Of a DNA stretch of 64,000 bases, positions 42,227 through 49,550 are shown one piece after another. The notes below the pieces were generated by a model. That model made no database searches. It had not been told where the DNA came from and saw nothing but the letters and a program-made list of their open reading frames with translations. Each line of letters begins with the position of its first letter. Positions within the stretch are counted from its first letter, which is position 1. The stretch lies in contig NZ_AP025465.1 in the NCBI RefSeq assembly GCF_024347355.1, positions 2,418,001 to 2,482,000 of the forward strand, written 5' to 3'. This DNA is from Vibrio chagasii. GTDB lineage: Bacteria > Pseudomonadota > Gammaproteobacteria > Enterobacterales > Vibrionaceae. The position numbers and the translations under genes were made by a program.

Positions 42227-42705
42227 GCGGTTGCAAATTTGCTGAGAGCAGAACCCTCGAACCTGAAATACTGCTTTTCTTTAACTTGATCTGCACCAAT
42301 TGCAGCATAGAACTCACCAGCTACAGGGTTTGAACTTTCTGCTGTCCAATCTAGTCGATTGCAACCATTTTCAAGAGCGTAATTTGCAATGAATTGCATA
42401 AGCTGTTTTCCAACTCCTGTACCTCTTGATGATGCAGACGTAAAAAGATCTTTCATGTAGATTTGACCAGAAAGTCTTGGCGCAGGATATAAGACTGAGA
42501 ATGTTGCTAAACCTACCGCTTGATCTGACTCATCTATAGCGAGAAGAACCTGAACCCCAGATATTTCGGAGAAAACTCTGCTCTGAAAATAATTCCTAAT
42601 ACTTTCAAGCGAAGCTGCTTTACCACCAAAGTAATATTCTTCCAGCTCCATAAAGATAGGCAATATCTGTTCAATATGTGTTTTATTAGCAAATATGATT
42701 TTCAT
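42220..42705 (-). CDS. GNAT acetyltransferase (cassette gene)
   Basis: A 161-residue GNAT protein: MKIIFANKTHIEQILPIFME, IYMKDLFTSASSRGTGVGKQ (acetyl-CoA-binding R/Q-x-x-G-x-G/A motif), LDWTAESSNPVAGEFYAAIG. I chose ATG 42705 because the upstream 17 codons lie in attC sequence. The stop codon is inside the next attC. Substrate unknown; GNATs are common integron cargo. Confidence 0.85.
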   Translation of the reverse strand: MKIIFANKTHIEQILPIFMELEEYYFGGKAASLESIRNYFQSRVFSEISGVQVLLAIDESDQAVGLATFSVLYPAPRLSGQIYMKDLFTSASSRGTGVGKQLMQFIANYALENGCNRLDWTAESSNPVAGEFYAAIGADQVKEKQYFRFEGSALSKFATAT

Positions 42706-42723
42706 GATTATTTTAATTGAGCC

Positions 42724-42849
42724 ACATAACGCCAGCTTAAACCGCAAACAACGCACAAAACAAGCCGCCGCACTGCACCTTAAACACTAAATTTACCGCA
42801 AACTAAAAATGCCACGCGTTGTTTGTCGGTTTGAAGCTTTTGTTAGCTA
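42724..42849 (-). repeat. Integron attC site (VCR-type)
   Basis: Minus strand: TAGCTAACAAAAGCTTCAAA start, CAACGCGTGGCATTTTTAGT inside, TTTAAGCTGGCGTTATGTGG end. About 126 nt, the long vibrio form. Confidence 0.9.
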
Positions 42850-43200
42850 TCACTTCAAGGCAATACTTGAAACCGTGCAATTGGTAAACACCAACCCCGG
42901 ACAATGTTGTTTTACAGCTGCACTATTGTAGTTCAACCAAACATTAGTATTAGTTGCTTTTGCTTGTAAGGAAGCAGATAAGAGGGCTTTATTGTTATTA
43001 GGAATCGCAATATAACCCGAATCACAACTGCTTGAAACAGCACTACTGACTTTGATGCAAGATGTACCTGGGTTAGCCGAGTCTGTACCGCCATTTACGG
43101 CAACAAAAACAACTTTTGTATTATCAGAGACTTTCATTTCCGCTGTAGCTGAAAATGAAATTAGAGCTGAAAACAAGAGAACGACAGATTTAACCAACAT
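42850..43200 (-). CDS. Secreted cassette protein of unknown function
   Basis: A 116-residue protein with a Sec signal peptide (MLVKSVVLLFSALISFSATA, cut after TATA or AEM). The mature part has four Cys (GTSCIKV, SSSCDSG, QHCPGL, TNCTV) likely forming two disulfides. I chose ATG 43200, preceded by AAGGA, over one six codons upstream. Integron cassette; no family recognised. Confidence 0.65.
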   Translation of the reverse strand: MLVKSVVLLFSALISFSATAEMKVSDNTKVVFVAVNGGTDSANPGTSCIKVSSAVSSSCDSGYIAIPNNNKALLSASLQAKATNTNVWLNYNSAAVKQHCPGLVFTNCTVSSIALK

Positions 43201-43249
43201 AAATATCCTTATTATCATTTACCACCCTAGCTATAGCTAACCTCGAAGA

Positions 43250-43354
43250 TAGCTAACGCCTTGCTCACCTGCGGAGCGAACTGGCGGTTTTTGTGCGGCT
43301 CTTTGCACAAAAAGTGACAGTTTGCGGAGTCCGGTGCAGCAACTTGTTAGTTGC
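43250..43354 (-). repeat. Integron attC site
   Basis: Minus strand: CAACTAACAAGTTGCTGCAC start, TTTTTGTGCAAAGAGCCGCA centre, GGTGAGCAAGGCGTTAGC end. About 105 nt. Confidence 0.88.
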
Positions 43355-43355
43355 T

Positions 43356-43748
43356 TTACTCAAACTCTGGCTCCTGATGTGTTTCTCTTAACTCTTCAAG
43401 CTCCGCCTCAGCAGAATGAAGAACAACCTCTTTAGCCTCAACTTTTATATGAGTTAATTTGTAGTACCGAAGCTCATAGATTTCTTCGTTTACTTCATGT
43501 GTAGATTCCATAAGAAAATCATTATCATCGAAATTAGAGCCGAAGGTGGCTAGCTCTTCTCTAAAGGTGCCAACAGTTTTCTCTCTGAGATAAGGCTCTC
43601 TATCCCCTAGCATCACACCAGGTATATTTCTTTGTACCTGCCCCACAGCACCTATTCTAGATTTTATTCCTGCACTTGCTACAACACAGGTCATTTGAGC
43701 CTCTTCATGCGCAAATTTAAGTTCATCCAATATACTTTCTATATTCAT
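43356..43748 (-). CDS. First-cassette protein, unknown function
   Basis: A 130-residue acidic protein (MNIESILDELKFAHEEAQMT ... AELEELRETHQEPEFE) with a basic-hydrophobic middle (VASAGIKSRIGAVGQVQRNI). No signal peptide. No family recognised. It is the cassette nearest to intI and so would be the most strongly expressed one if a Pc promoter survives in the attI/intI region. Confidence 0.6.
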   Translation of the reverse strand: MNIESILDELKFAHEEAQMTCVVASAGIKSRIGAVGQVQRNIPGVMLGDREPYLREKTVGTFREELATFGSNFDDNDFLMESTHEVNEEIYELRYYKLTHIKVEAKEVVLHSAEAELEELRETHQEPEFE

Positions 43749-44089
43749 AACTCGAAACTTTTATGGCAACTAACATTCTTAATAACAGGCCGGCTCGTTT
43801 CCCCTCCAACCTAACTTACAATCAATCTAACATAAACCATTAAAAAATAAAGAATATACATAAATTTTATTATTTTACCTTCACATAAAAACGAGCCGGC
43901 CTGTTATCACTTTTTACGTGGCATGTTATCTTGGGGAGTTCTTGCTTCAACTTACCTATTAACAACGACTTACTAATTGCTCTGCCGACAAAATGAGCCA
44001 CTACTCCTGATAAAACAAGCCGTTTTTCATACTCAAACTCCTTCTAACACCAATAAACTGTATAAAAAAACAGTTTTGGGAGGTGGGAA
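43749..44089. promoter_or_regulatory. Integron attI/Pc region
   Basis: The 341 bp between the first cassette and the intI start, with no ORF. A GTTAGTTGCC at 43773-43764 (minus strand) marks the first cassette boundary. Integrons carry attI here and a promoter facing the cassettes. The region also contains a 126-bp inverted-repeat element (annotated separately), which may have split attI. I could not place attI or Pc precisely. Confidence 0.45.
43782..43907. repeat. 126-bp element with 19-bp perfect inverted repeats
   Basis: ATAACAGGCCGGCTCGTTT at 43782-43800 and its exact reverse complement at 43889-43907 flank about 88 bp of A/T-rich non-coding DNA. The arms are GC-rich in an otherwise AT-rich context. 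Could be a MITE, a large attC-like hairpin or an intI-Pc transcription block. No clear target duplication. Confidence 0.75.
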
Positions 44090-44395
44090 ATGGCAAGCAA
44101 ATTCATTGAAGAAATCCGTAGACACATGCGAATGCGAGGCTATAGTCTCAAAACAGAAAAGGCCTATATATACTGGATAAAATACTTCATTCGCTTTAAT
44201 ATGCTAAAGCATCCTCAAGATATGGGAACGACTGAGGTAACAGCCTATCTGTCTTATCTTGCTAATGAACAACACGTCGCTATCAACACTCAAAAAGTCG
44301 CGCTTAATGCGATTGCGTTCCTTTACAACCAGTTTTTACAAAGACCGCTTGGTGATCTAGGTTTTACTTATGCTAAAAAGCAGCGCAAGGTTCCG
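44090..44395 (+). pseudogene. intI: Integron integrase IntI, truncated
   Basis: About 102 codons of an IntI-type tyrosine recombinase: MASKFIEEIRRHMRMRGYSL, KTEKAYIYWIKYFIRF, LKHPQDMGTTEVTAYLSYLA, LNAIAFLYNQFLQRPLGDLG. It resembles the SAM-like N-terminal domain of the vibrio superintegron integrase (about 320 residues). Similarity stops at KKQRKVP (44395), where IS3 transposase sequence begins on the other strand. All catalytic residues (R-H-R-Y) are lost. A GGGAGGTGGGAA precedes the ATG. Cassettes can no longer be moved by this protein. Confidence 0.88.
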
Positions 44396-44733
44396 TGCTC
44401 AGCATCAAGGATATCAACCACTCGATTTAAGAAGAGGTTCTTGATTTTTTCGTCTTCCAACTCCTTCTCAAGACGTTTTATTTTCTGTGCAGGCGATTCT
44501 TTAGGCTTAGGTGATTGGCTCATGACATTCATCCTTGGATTTTGCGCCCAATTCATCTTACCGTGCTTTCGAAGCCAGGTTAAAACGGTTGAACGGCCTT
44601 GGATACCATAAATGGTTTGGGCTTGTTTATAGGTCATATCGCCTCTTTCTACAGCGGCGACGACCTGTAATTTAAAGCCTAGTGTGTAATCACGCTGAGT
44701 GCGCTTAACGTAGGTATTATTTGAAGTAGTCAT
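44396..44733 (-). pseudogene. IS3-family transposase OrfA, 3'-truncated
   Basis: Reads MTTSNNTYVKRTQRDYTLGF, KLQVVAAVERGDMTYKQAQT with the helix-turn-helix GIQGRSTVLTWLRKHGKMNW and the leucine-zipper part KIKRLEKELEDEKIKNLFLN, up to ILDAEHG. After that the frame continues into intI antisense sequence (TLRCFLA) and stops. OrfB (the DDE catalytic part) is absent, so the element cannot transpose. Confidence 0.85.
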
Positions 44734-44773
44734 AATTCGTCCTCAATGTGTAAACACATTTCAGGACGAGACA
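44396..44773 (-). mobile_element. IS3-family remnant (left end plus orfA part)
   Basis: The piece starts with the presumed end TGTCTCGTCCTG at 44773 (minus strand), followed by orfA, and stops within orfA at the junction with intI. orfB and the other end are missing. A deletion from inside the IS into intI is the simplest explanation. Confidence 0.75.
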
Positions 44774-44783
44774 AAATAAAAAT

Positions 44784-44817
44784 AAAGAGCTCTCACATAA
44801 TGTTGGGAGCTCTTTTT
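44784..44817. terminator. Hairpin terminator
   Basis: AAAGAGCTC...GGAGCTCTTTTT forms a stem with a T run; A-rich on the other side, so possibly bidirectional. It lies between the IS3 remnant and the lipoprotein gene. Confidence 0.65.
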
Positions 44818-44903
44818 ACTATGAATTCTGTCTAGCCCACTAACGGACGATTGAATTCATTCAATACAATAGTGGACCCCAATGGTTGGGCATAAGCTAA
44901 CTT

Positions 44904-45953
44904 TCATTTAAATGGTTGTAGTATTTTATTGCCATGAAGATCTTCAATATCTAACTCATAACGAGTTAACTGAGTACGGCTGTTAGAATAAAAAGTATAC
45001 GCTTTGTTGTTATAGAACACTGACGACTGTCCGCTTCGTGCGTCGCCTAGAACCGTGTATGGCGTGCTATGGAATGTTTGATATAGAGCGTAACCTAGTT
45101 TTGTTTTGGCAATGTTATGCTTTACATTAACGAAATCGCGACCATTTTCAAATTTATAGATTGCAACAGAGCCATCTTCGTTCTTTTCAATATTACCCGC
45201 ATAGAACGATGCGTGATAAGAAGTGATACCTCTTGATCCCCAAGCCACTTCTGGACCAATGAGCACTTTCACTGGATCGTGTTCTTTCACTTTCTTAAAG
45301 CCGGGTACAAACTGAACTAAGATGATGAACTCATCAGGTCGATATATGAAAGATTCAGGCAATGTAATATTCTTGGTGTTCTCAAAGTGATATAAAATAG
45401 AGCTGGTGCCGCAACCGTCGATGCATGAGTATGACCAATCAAGTTTTTTTGCAATTTCTTGTATTCTGGCTTCGGTAAACTTTATAGCTACTTGTTCTGC
45501 ATCTTCTGGTGTTTCGATTGTTTTTCCATCGTAGACACTCGGAAGCCATGCTTTGGCAGTTATTTCGTTGCTACCATCATTGTACTCACCGAGTAGTAGG
45601 CTTACAGCAGTAACAGCGAGTTGAACCTGACTAGCACTTGTCGAACCACTAAACGTAGTGCCTTGATGTATGTTCACAGCTGCACTCGATATCGCTCCTT
45701 CGGTGCCCGTGTTCATCTGTTTAATATAAACCTCAGAGCCTGTTATCTCTTTGATGATTTCAGCGCGATTGTCTTCTTCCATTAAAGGCTTTACGAGATA
45801 GCTCACCCTGTTAATCTCTTCTAGATGCTCTTTCTCATCCATTTTTACAGCTTCCGGACGATCTCTTACATCTTTTCTGAAATCGGTTTTAGCAGCACAC
45901 CCACTTAGTAACGTTGCGAGTGTACATGTAAGAATAATTGTATTTTTTTTCAT
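44904..45953 (-). CDS. Putative lipoprotein, 349 residues
   Basis: A lipoprotein signal MKKNTIILTCTLATLLSGC (lipobox LSGC) is followed by a 330-residue extracytoplasmic protein with a two-Cys loop (YSCIDGCGTSS). The mature part has no family I recognise. It reads in the same direction as the integron cassettes but lies on the far side of intI, so it may be a displaced cassette or other island cargo. Position +2 is Ala, which would favour outer membrane sorting. Confidence 0.75.
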   Translation of the reverse strand: MKKNTIILTCTLATLLSGCAAKTDFRKDVRDRPEAVKMDEKEHLEEINRVSYLVKPLMEEDNRAEIIKEITGSEVYIKQMNTGTEGAISSAAVNIHQGTTFSGSTSASQVQLAVTAVSLLLGEYNDGSNEITAKAWLPSVYDGKTIETPEDAEQVAIKFTEARIQEIAKKLDWSYSCIDGCGTSSILYHFENTKNITLPESFIYRPDEFIILVQFVPGFKKVKEHDPVKVLIGPEVAWGSRGITSYHASFYAGNIEKNEDGSVAIYKFENGRDFVNVKHNIAKTKLGYALYQTFHSTPYTVLGDARSGQSSVFYNNKAYTFYSNSRTQLTRYELDIEDLHGNKILQPFK

Positions 45954-46191
45954 AGCTTAACAAGATTATTTTTAGTTCGAAATATGGAAAGTAGGATTAC
46001 AAAGATGATAAAAAGTTGGTCAAATCACCTCACTCTGTTTTGTGGGGTTGAGAGCAGCTGGCAAGGAAAGGGGCAAAGACGTGTTTGCCGAGATCGGCAT
46101 CAGCACGTCTTTGGACAAAACCTTCTTAGCTCGTCTTACCTAATGCCATCAGTTGAGATAAGAAAAAGTATCTTGAAACCTTAAATGCTTG
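45954..46191. other. Non-coding stretch with a degenerate attC-like start
   Basis: No gene seen. On the minus strand it begins GGACATAACAAGCATTTAAGG (split here as GGACATAAC and AAGCATTTAAGG), which looks like the R'' side of an attC belonging to the GNAT cassette. A hairpin GACGTG..GCCGAGATCGGC..CACGTC follows. A matching R' end is not evident, so the attC is probably truncated. Confidence 0.4.
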
Positions 46192-46671
46192 TTATGTCCG
46201 CACTCTCGACATGATGACGATGTCTATAAGATCATCTTCAACAAGCACAGCCTTGCGTTTTGTACCCTCAACTTTAAAACCAAAGGATTTATAAAGTGCC
46301 AACGCAGCAACGTTGTTTGCATGCACCTCTAACTCTAAACGCGTCAAGTTTAGCTGCTCATCACAATACGACAGCAAGTATTCCATTAAGAAACGACCCA
46401 CTCCCTTTCCTCGAGAAGTTTTGGCGACCGCAATACCAAAAGATGCAGAGTGCTTTAACGTCGGCTTAGGCGTTGAGTTAATAGCCAAATGGCCCAAGAG
46501 TTCTCCATCGCTTTCAACTGCGACAAAATTAAGCTGGCTGTCATTGAACATTGAGTCAAACTCTTCCCTTTTGATCTCAGGCAAGTAACGATTGTTGTTC
46601 ACAACCTCTTTGTCGGTGTAAATATCATACAAAGCCGGCAAGTCAACTGAACTCATTTTTCTTATTTTCAT
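46192..46671 (-). CDS. RimI-like GNAT acetyltransferase
   Basis: A 159-residue GNAT protein: MKIRKMSSVDLPALYDIYTD, GIAVAKTSRGKGVGRFLMEY (acetyl-CoA motif A), LELEVHANNVAALALYKSFG (motif B). It is bracketed on the minus strand by GTTATGTCC at its start and GGACATAAC at its end, the complementary ends typical of an integron cassette. Substrate unknown. Confidence 0.85.
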   Translation of the reverse strand: MKIRKMSSVDLPALYDIYTDKEVVNNNRYLPEIKREEFDSMFNDSQLNFVAVESDGELLGHLAINSTPKPTLKHSASFGIAVAKTSRGKGVGRFLMEYLLSYCDEQLNLTRLELEVHANNVAALALYKSFGFKVEGTKRKAVLVEDDLIDIVIMSRVRT

Positions 46672-46718
46672 AGAACCTCAAAAAACCGAAAGGACATAAC
46701 GCCACATTAGCACTCTGA

Positions 46719-47180
46719 CTACCAGTAATTTGACATGATTTCTTTTGACCACTCGGGCTGCTCGACGGTTGTTCTTGGTAAGAATTCACCCATTACTGGC
46801 TTAATGTCTACCACTGGCGTACCGTCTATTGCATCCAATCCTCTAACTTGTAGCACACTCCCACAAACAGCAATAACTTCACAAATTGTAGAACCTAAAC
46901 GGTTCGGTCGGTTTTTACCTCTTTGGGCAAAAATACCAACTTTCGGCCAATCAGTGTTATTTCTTGGATGCCTTGCCCCCGTGATGATCTTTGATTTATC
47001 AACTTTGTTGAAATAAAAAGTCACTTCAACATGAGAAAAATCAGACAGTCCGATAAGAGCTTCCGCCCCGAACGCAGCATCAATAACTATAGAGGCGTTT
47101 TCTTTATCCCAATTATCATCAATCATCTCACTTCTGGTTGATTCAACTTTTCCTATAGAAACAAGCCTAATTTCTTCCAT
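46719..47180 (-). CDS. TrmO-family (UPF0066) protein
   Basis: A 153-residue single-domain protein of the TrmO type: IRLVSIGKVESTRSEMIDDN, FSHVEVTFYFNKVDKSKIIT, RHPRNNTDWPKVGIFAQRGK, NRPNRLGSTICEVIAVCGSV. TrmO methylates t6A37 in tRNA with S-adenosylmethionine. This copy lacks the C-terminal extension of E. coli TrmO (235 residues), so the substrate may differ. Its gene ends in a collapsed attC (GTGCTAATGTGGCGTTATG), so it was probably an integron cassette. Confidence 0.85.
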   Translation of the reverse strand: MEEIRLVSIGKVESTRSEMIDDNWDKENASIVIDAAFGAEALIGLSDFSHVEVTFYFNKVDKSKIITGARHPRNNTDWPKVGIFAQRGKNRPNRLGSTICEVIAVCGSVLQVRGLDAIDGTPVVDIKPVMGEFLPRTTVEQPEWSKEIMSNYW

Positions 47181-47472
47181 GATTATTTTTCTCCTCTGGG
47201 CACTAACAGCTATATTAGACAGAACAATTTTGTACTTAAATATAAAATTATCCTGTCTAGTATCTTAATGACGTAAACGATATATCTATTTTACTTTAAA
47301 TAACAATAGTTTAATCTATATAGCTCTGTACCTACATCCCTCAATACAGATTTTTCTGTAAAACATAAATTGTCCAACAATCTGTTGCCCAAATAGTTCT
47401 CATGATAGCTTCATGCGCTCTAAACACACTTTGGGGCAGGCTTTTCAGAAGAAAAGCCTGTTTCAGCTCCTG
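47181..47472. other. Non-coding region with a 17-bp imperfect inverted repeat
   Basis: AT-rich, no gene. TTAGACAGAACAATTTT (47215-47231) and the reverse complement of CTAGACAGGATAATTTT (47244-47260) form an inverted repeat (14 of 17 matching) around a 12-bp centre. It could be the crossover site of the adjacent tyrosine recombinase or a transposon end. Confidence 0.45.
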
Positions 47473-48069
47473 TCAGCAGTCTGTTTTCTCAGACAACCTC
47501 AGAGCGTCTTCTAGCTCAACGCCAAGGTATCGAATTGTGTTATCTAGCTTCGAATGTCCAAGTAAAATCTGTACGGCCCTGATGTTTTTTGTTCTGGCAT
47601 ATATTAACGTGGCTTTGGTGCGGCGCATGGAATGAGTGCCGTAATAGTTAGCATTCAGTCCCAGTTTTGCAGCCCAGTTCCTGATAATTGAACGATAGAA
47701 TGAGTAGCTGATAGGTTGCCCAAAGCGTCGGCTACTCGGGAATAGAAAACTGCTTGCCTCTAGCGATGCTGAAAAAATCCATCGGCTAATACTTTGCTGT
47801 GTTCTTGGAGTAATCTCATAGTGGACATCAGTGCCAGTTTTTTGCTGGATGCACTGAACCCTTTCATAGATAACTCCTTGCGAAGAAACATCGTAAACGT
47901 GTAGCTTTAGTAAATCACTTGCTCTTAACTTGCTATCTATAGCTAGGTTCAGTAGTGCGAGCTGCATCAGATCATTTTCAATCTCCAGCCTAGTTCTGAT
48001 CCGCCAGATCTCTTCAAGCTTAAATGGCCTTTTGATGCCACTGCATTTTCCAGAAGATAACCTTCTCAT
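47473..48069 (-). CDS. Short tyrosine recombinase
   Basis: A 198-residue recombinase consisting almost only of the catalytic domain: Arg in SKLRASDLLKLHVYDV, then YGTHSMRRTKATLIYARTKN (H-x-x-R), LLGHSKLDNTIRYLGV (H and the nucleophile Tyr). The size is like FimB/FimE invertases and small resolvases. I chose ATG 48069 because GGAGG lies 5 nt upstream; an ATG 16 codons earlier has no such signal. It may act on the inverted repeat at 47215-47260. Confidence 0.82.
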   Translation of the reverse strand: MRRLSSGKCSGIKRPFKLEEIWRIRTRLEIENDLMQLALLNLAIDSKLRASDLLKLHVYDVSSQGVIYERVQCIQQKTGTDVHYEITPRTQQSISRWIFSASLEASSFLFPSSRRFGQPISYSFYRSIIRNWAAKLGLNANYYGTHSMRRTKATLIYARTKNIRAVQILLGHSKLDNTIRYLGVELEDALRLSEKTDC

Positions 48070-48219
48070 GATGACCTCCTCTCTGTGTTTTTGGTCAACA
48101 TGAAGTTTGGCAGTCACATTTAGTAGGGTTTAGGAAGCTCTGCAACGTCAGTGGACAAAAGTGAGTTTTGGCTTAGGTCAAAACACACTTAATTATGTTA
48201 GTGAACCTAACGCATCTCA

Positions 48220-48717
48220 TTACTCAATATTATTTTGACCATGAGCAACATATCCCACAGAGTAAACTTCACCGCTACTATCATCAATACCTTCTGAGCT
48301 ACTCAACCACGTTAAACCGAGCGTTTCCCACGAGATATAATCTAAGCCGTGTACATCTGTATGTTGGTTGACTTTATTATGAATACACGCAAGAGAATGG
48401 TGCGAATCAGGAACGTTTGGCTCGTCGTCAACGAACCAAATATCAACCTTTGGGCGACCGAATTGTTCGCAAAGAGCTTTGAATCCATCACTTTGGAGAA
48501 ATAAGACCATTGCGTGATGATCTCTCCAAACATAAAACGGGGCGTAACTATTCATCTGATTTTCATAATTTTTCGCGTCTTTACGCGAATAAAGATAGGC
48601 TTTAAAAATTAAACCTGGGAACCCATCTAATAAGTGACCTTTTTCCTTGATACGAGCTTCTATTGTTTCCATAGGATAATCAGACGGGAGAACGATTTTA
48701 TATTGCATTGCTATCAT
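48220..48717 (-). CDS. DUF4865 family protein
   Basis: A 165-residue protein: MIAMQYKIVLPSDYPMETIE, HLLDGFPGLIFKAYLYSRKD, YAPFYVWRDHHAMVLFLQSD. This matches what I know of DUF4865. It overlaps the tautomerase gene by 4 bp (ATGA), which shows translational coupling. Function unknown; it travels with tautomerase and carboxymuconolactone decarboxylase-like genes. Confidence 0.82.
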   Translation of the reverse strand: MIAMQYKIVLPSDYPMETIEARIKEKGHLLDGFPGLIFKAYLYSRKDAKNYENQMNSYAPFYVWRDHHAMVLFLQSDGFKALCEQFGRPKVDIWFVDDEPNVPDSHHSLACIHNKVNQHTDVHGLDYISWETLGLTWLSSSEGIDDSSGEVYSVGYVAHGQNNIE

Positions 48718-49118
48718 TGTATTATCTCAATTTCATCTTTCCATGACTGACCAGAGGAAAAAGACCAGTCTTCTGGGCCATTGAATTGAACAATGATCAT
48801 GATATCTTCTTTACGAATGGGGGTTTGGGCCTGAAGTTGCTCACACAACGCTTTGTACAAGGCTCGCTTTTGTTCATGGTCACGTGATTTTCCAGCGAAT
48901 ATGTGAAACAAAATTCCAGATTCACTACGACTTTGAGCCAGATTTGGATAATTCGAATTAAAAACCTTTTGCTGTGGGGCATGAATGTCGAATATTTGAA
49001 AACAGTCTCCATTCGGTACTGCAAAATAAGCTTCTAAACATTGCTGGAGAATATGTGATATTTGATGCTTATAGTTTTCAAATAACTCATTACCTATAGA
49101 AATTCGTGTCATTGGCAT
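48714..49118 (-). CDS. Tautomerase family protein
   Basis: A 134-residue protein of the 4-oxalocrotonate tautomerase superfamily, larger (fused-length) branch: MPMTRISIGNELFENYKHQI, EAYFAVPNGDCFQIFDIHAP, IMIIVQFNGPEDWSFSSGQS. The N-terminal Pro2, the usual catalytic base after removal of Met1, is present. It overlaps the upstream gene by 1 bp (TAATG) and the downstream one by 4 bp. Confidence 0.82.
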   Translation of the reverse strand: MPMTRISIGNELFENYKHQISHILQQCLEAYFAVPNGDCFQIFDIHAPQQKVFNSNYPNLAQSRSESGILFHIFAGKSRDHEQKRALYKALCEQLQAQTPIRKEDIMIIVQFNGPEDWSFSSGQSWKDEIEIIQ

Positions 49119-49444
49119 TAGTCATTCCCCTCGTGGTCCATTTCATCTAACCGCTCAAGTGCAGAAGCCGTTACAGGCCAACCGGCATAAAAAGCAAGAT
49201 GAGTCATTGTTGCGCTCAGTTCTTTTACTGTCAGTCCGTTACTTAATGCCCGAGCTAAATGACCCGGTAGTTGTTCCACACGATTTAAGACCACTAATGC
49301 GGTGATGGTTATCAGACTTCTATCACGAGTGCTCAGACTCTCATCACGCCATATCTGTCCAAATAAGATATCTTCCATAACTTTATGAAATTGTGGAGCA
49401 ATTTCAGCAAACAGTTTCATTAAGTGTTGTTCTTTTGTATCCAT
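49118..49444 (-). CDS. Carboxymuconolactone decarboxylase-like protein
   Basis: A 108-residue CMD/AhpD-fold protein: LFGQIWRDESLSTRDRSLIT, ITALVVLNRVEQLPGHLARA, LSATMTHLAFYAGWPVTASA. It lacks the CxxC of AhpD, so a decarboxylase-like rather than redox function is more likely. First gene of the CMD-tautomerase-DUF4865 operon, divergent from the LysR gene. Confidence 0.85.
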   Translation of the reverse strand: MDTKEQHLMKLFAEIAPQFHKVMEDILFGQIWRDESLSTRDRSLITITALVVLNRVEQLPGHLARALSNGLTVKELSATMTHLAFYAGWPVTASALERLDEMDHEGND

Positions 49445-49550
49445 ATATTTCCCCTGTTTTTTCGTCTACTGGAAAAGAATAAGTTGATTTTTTAATATAA
49501 AAAATCAAAACTATTTTGATATACAGTTTTGATTTTCGGGATAGTTGAAC

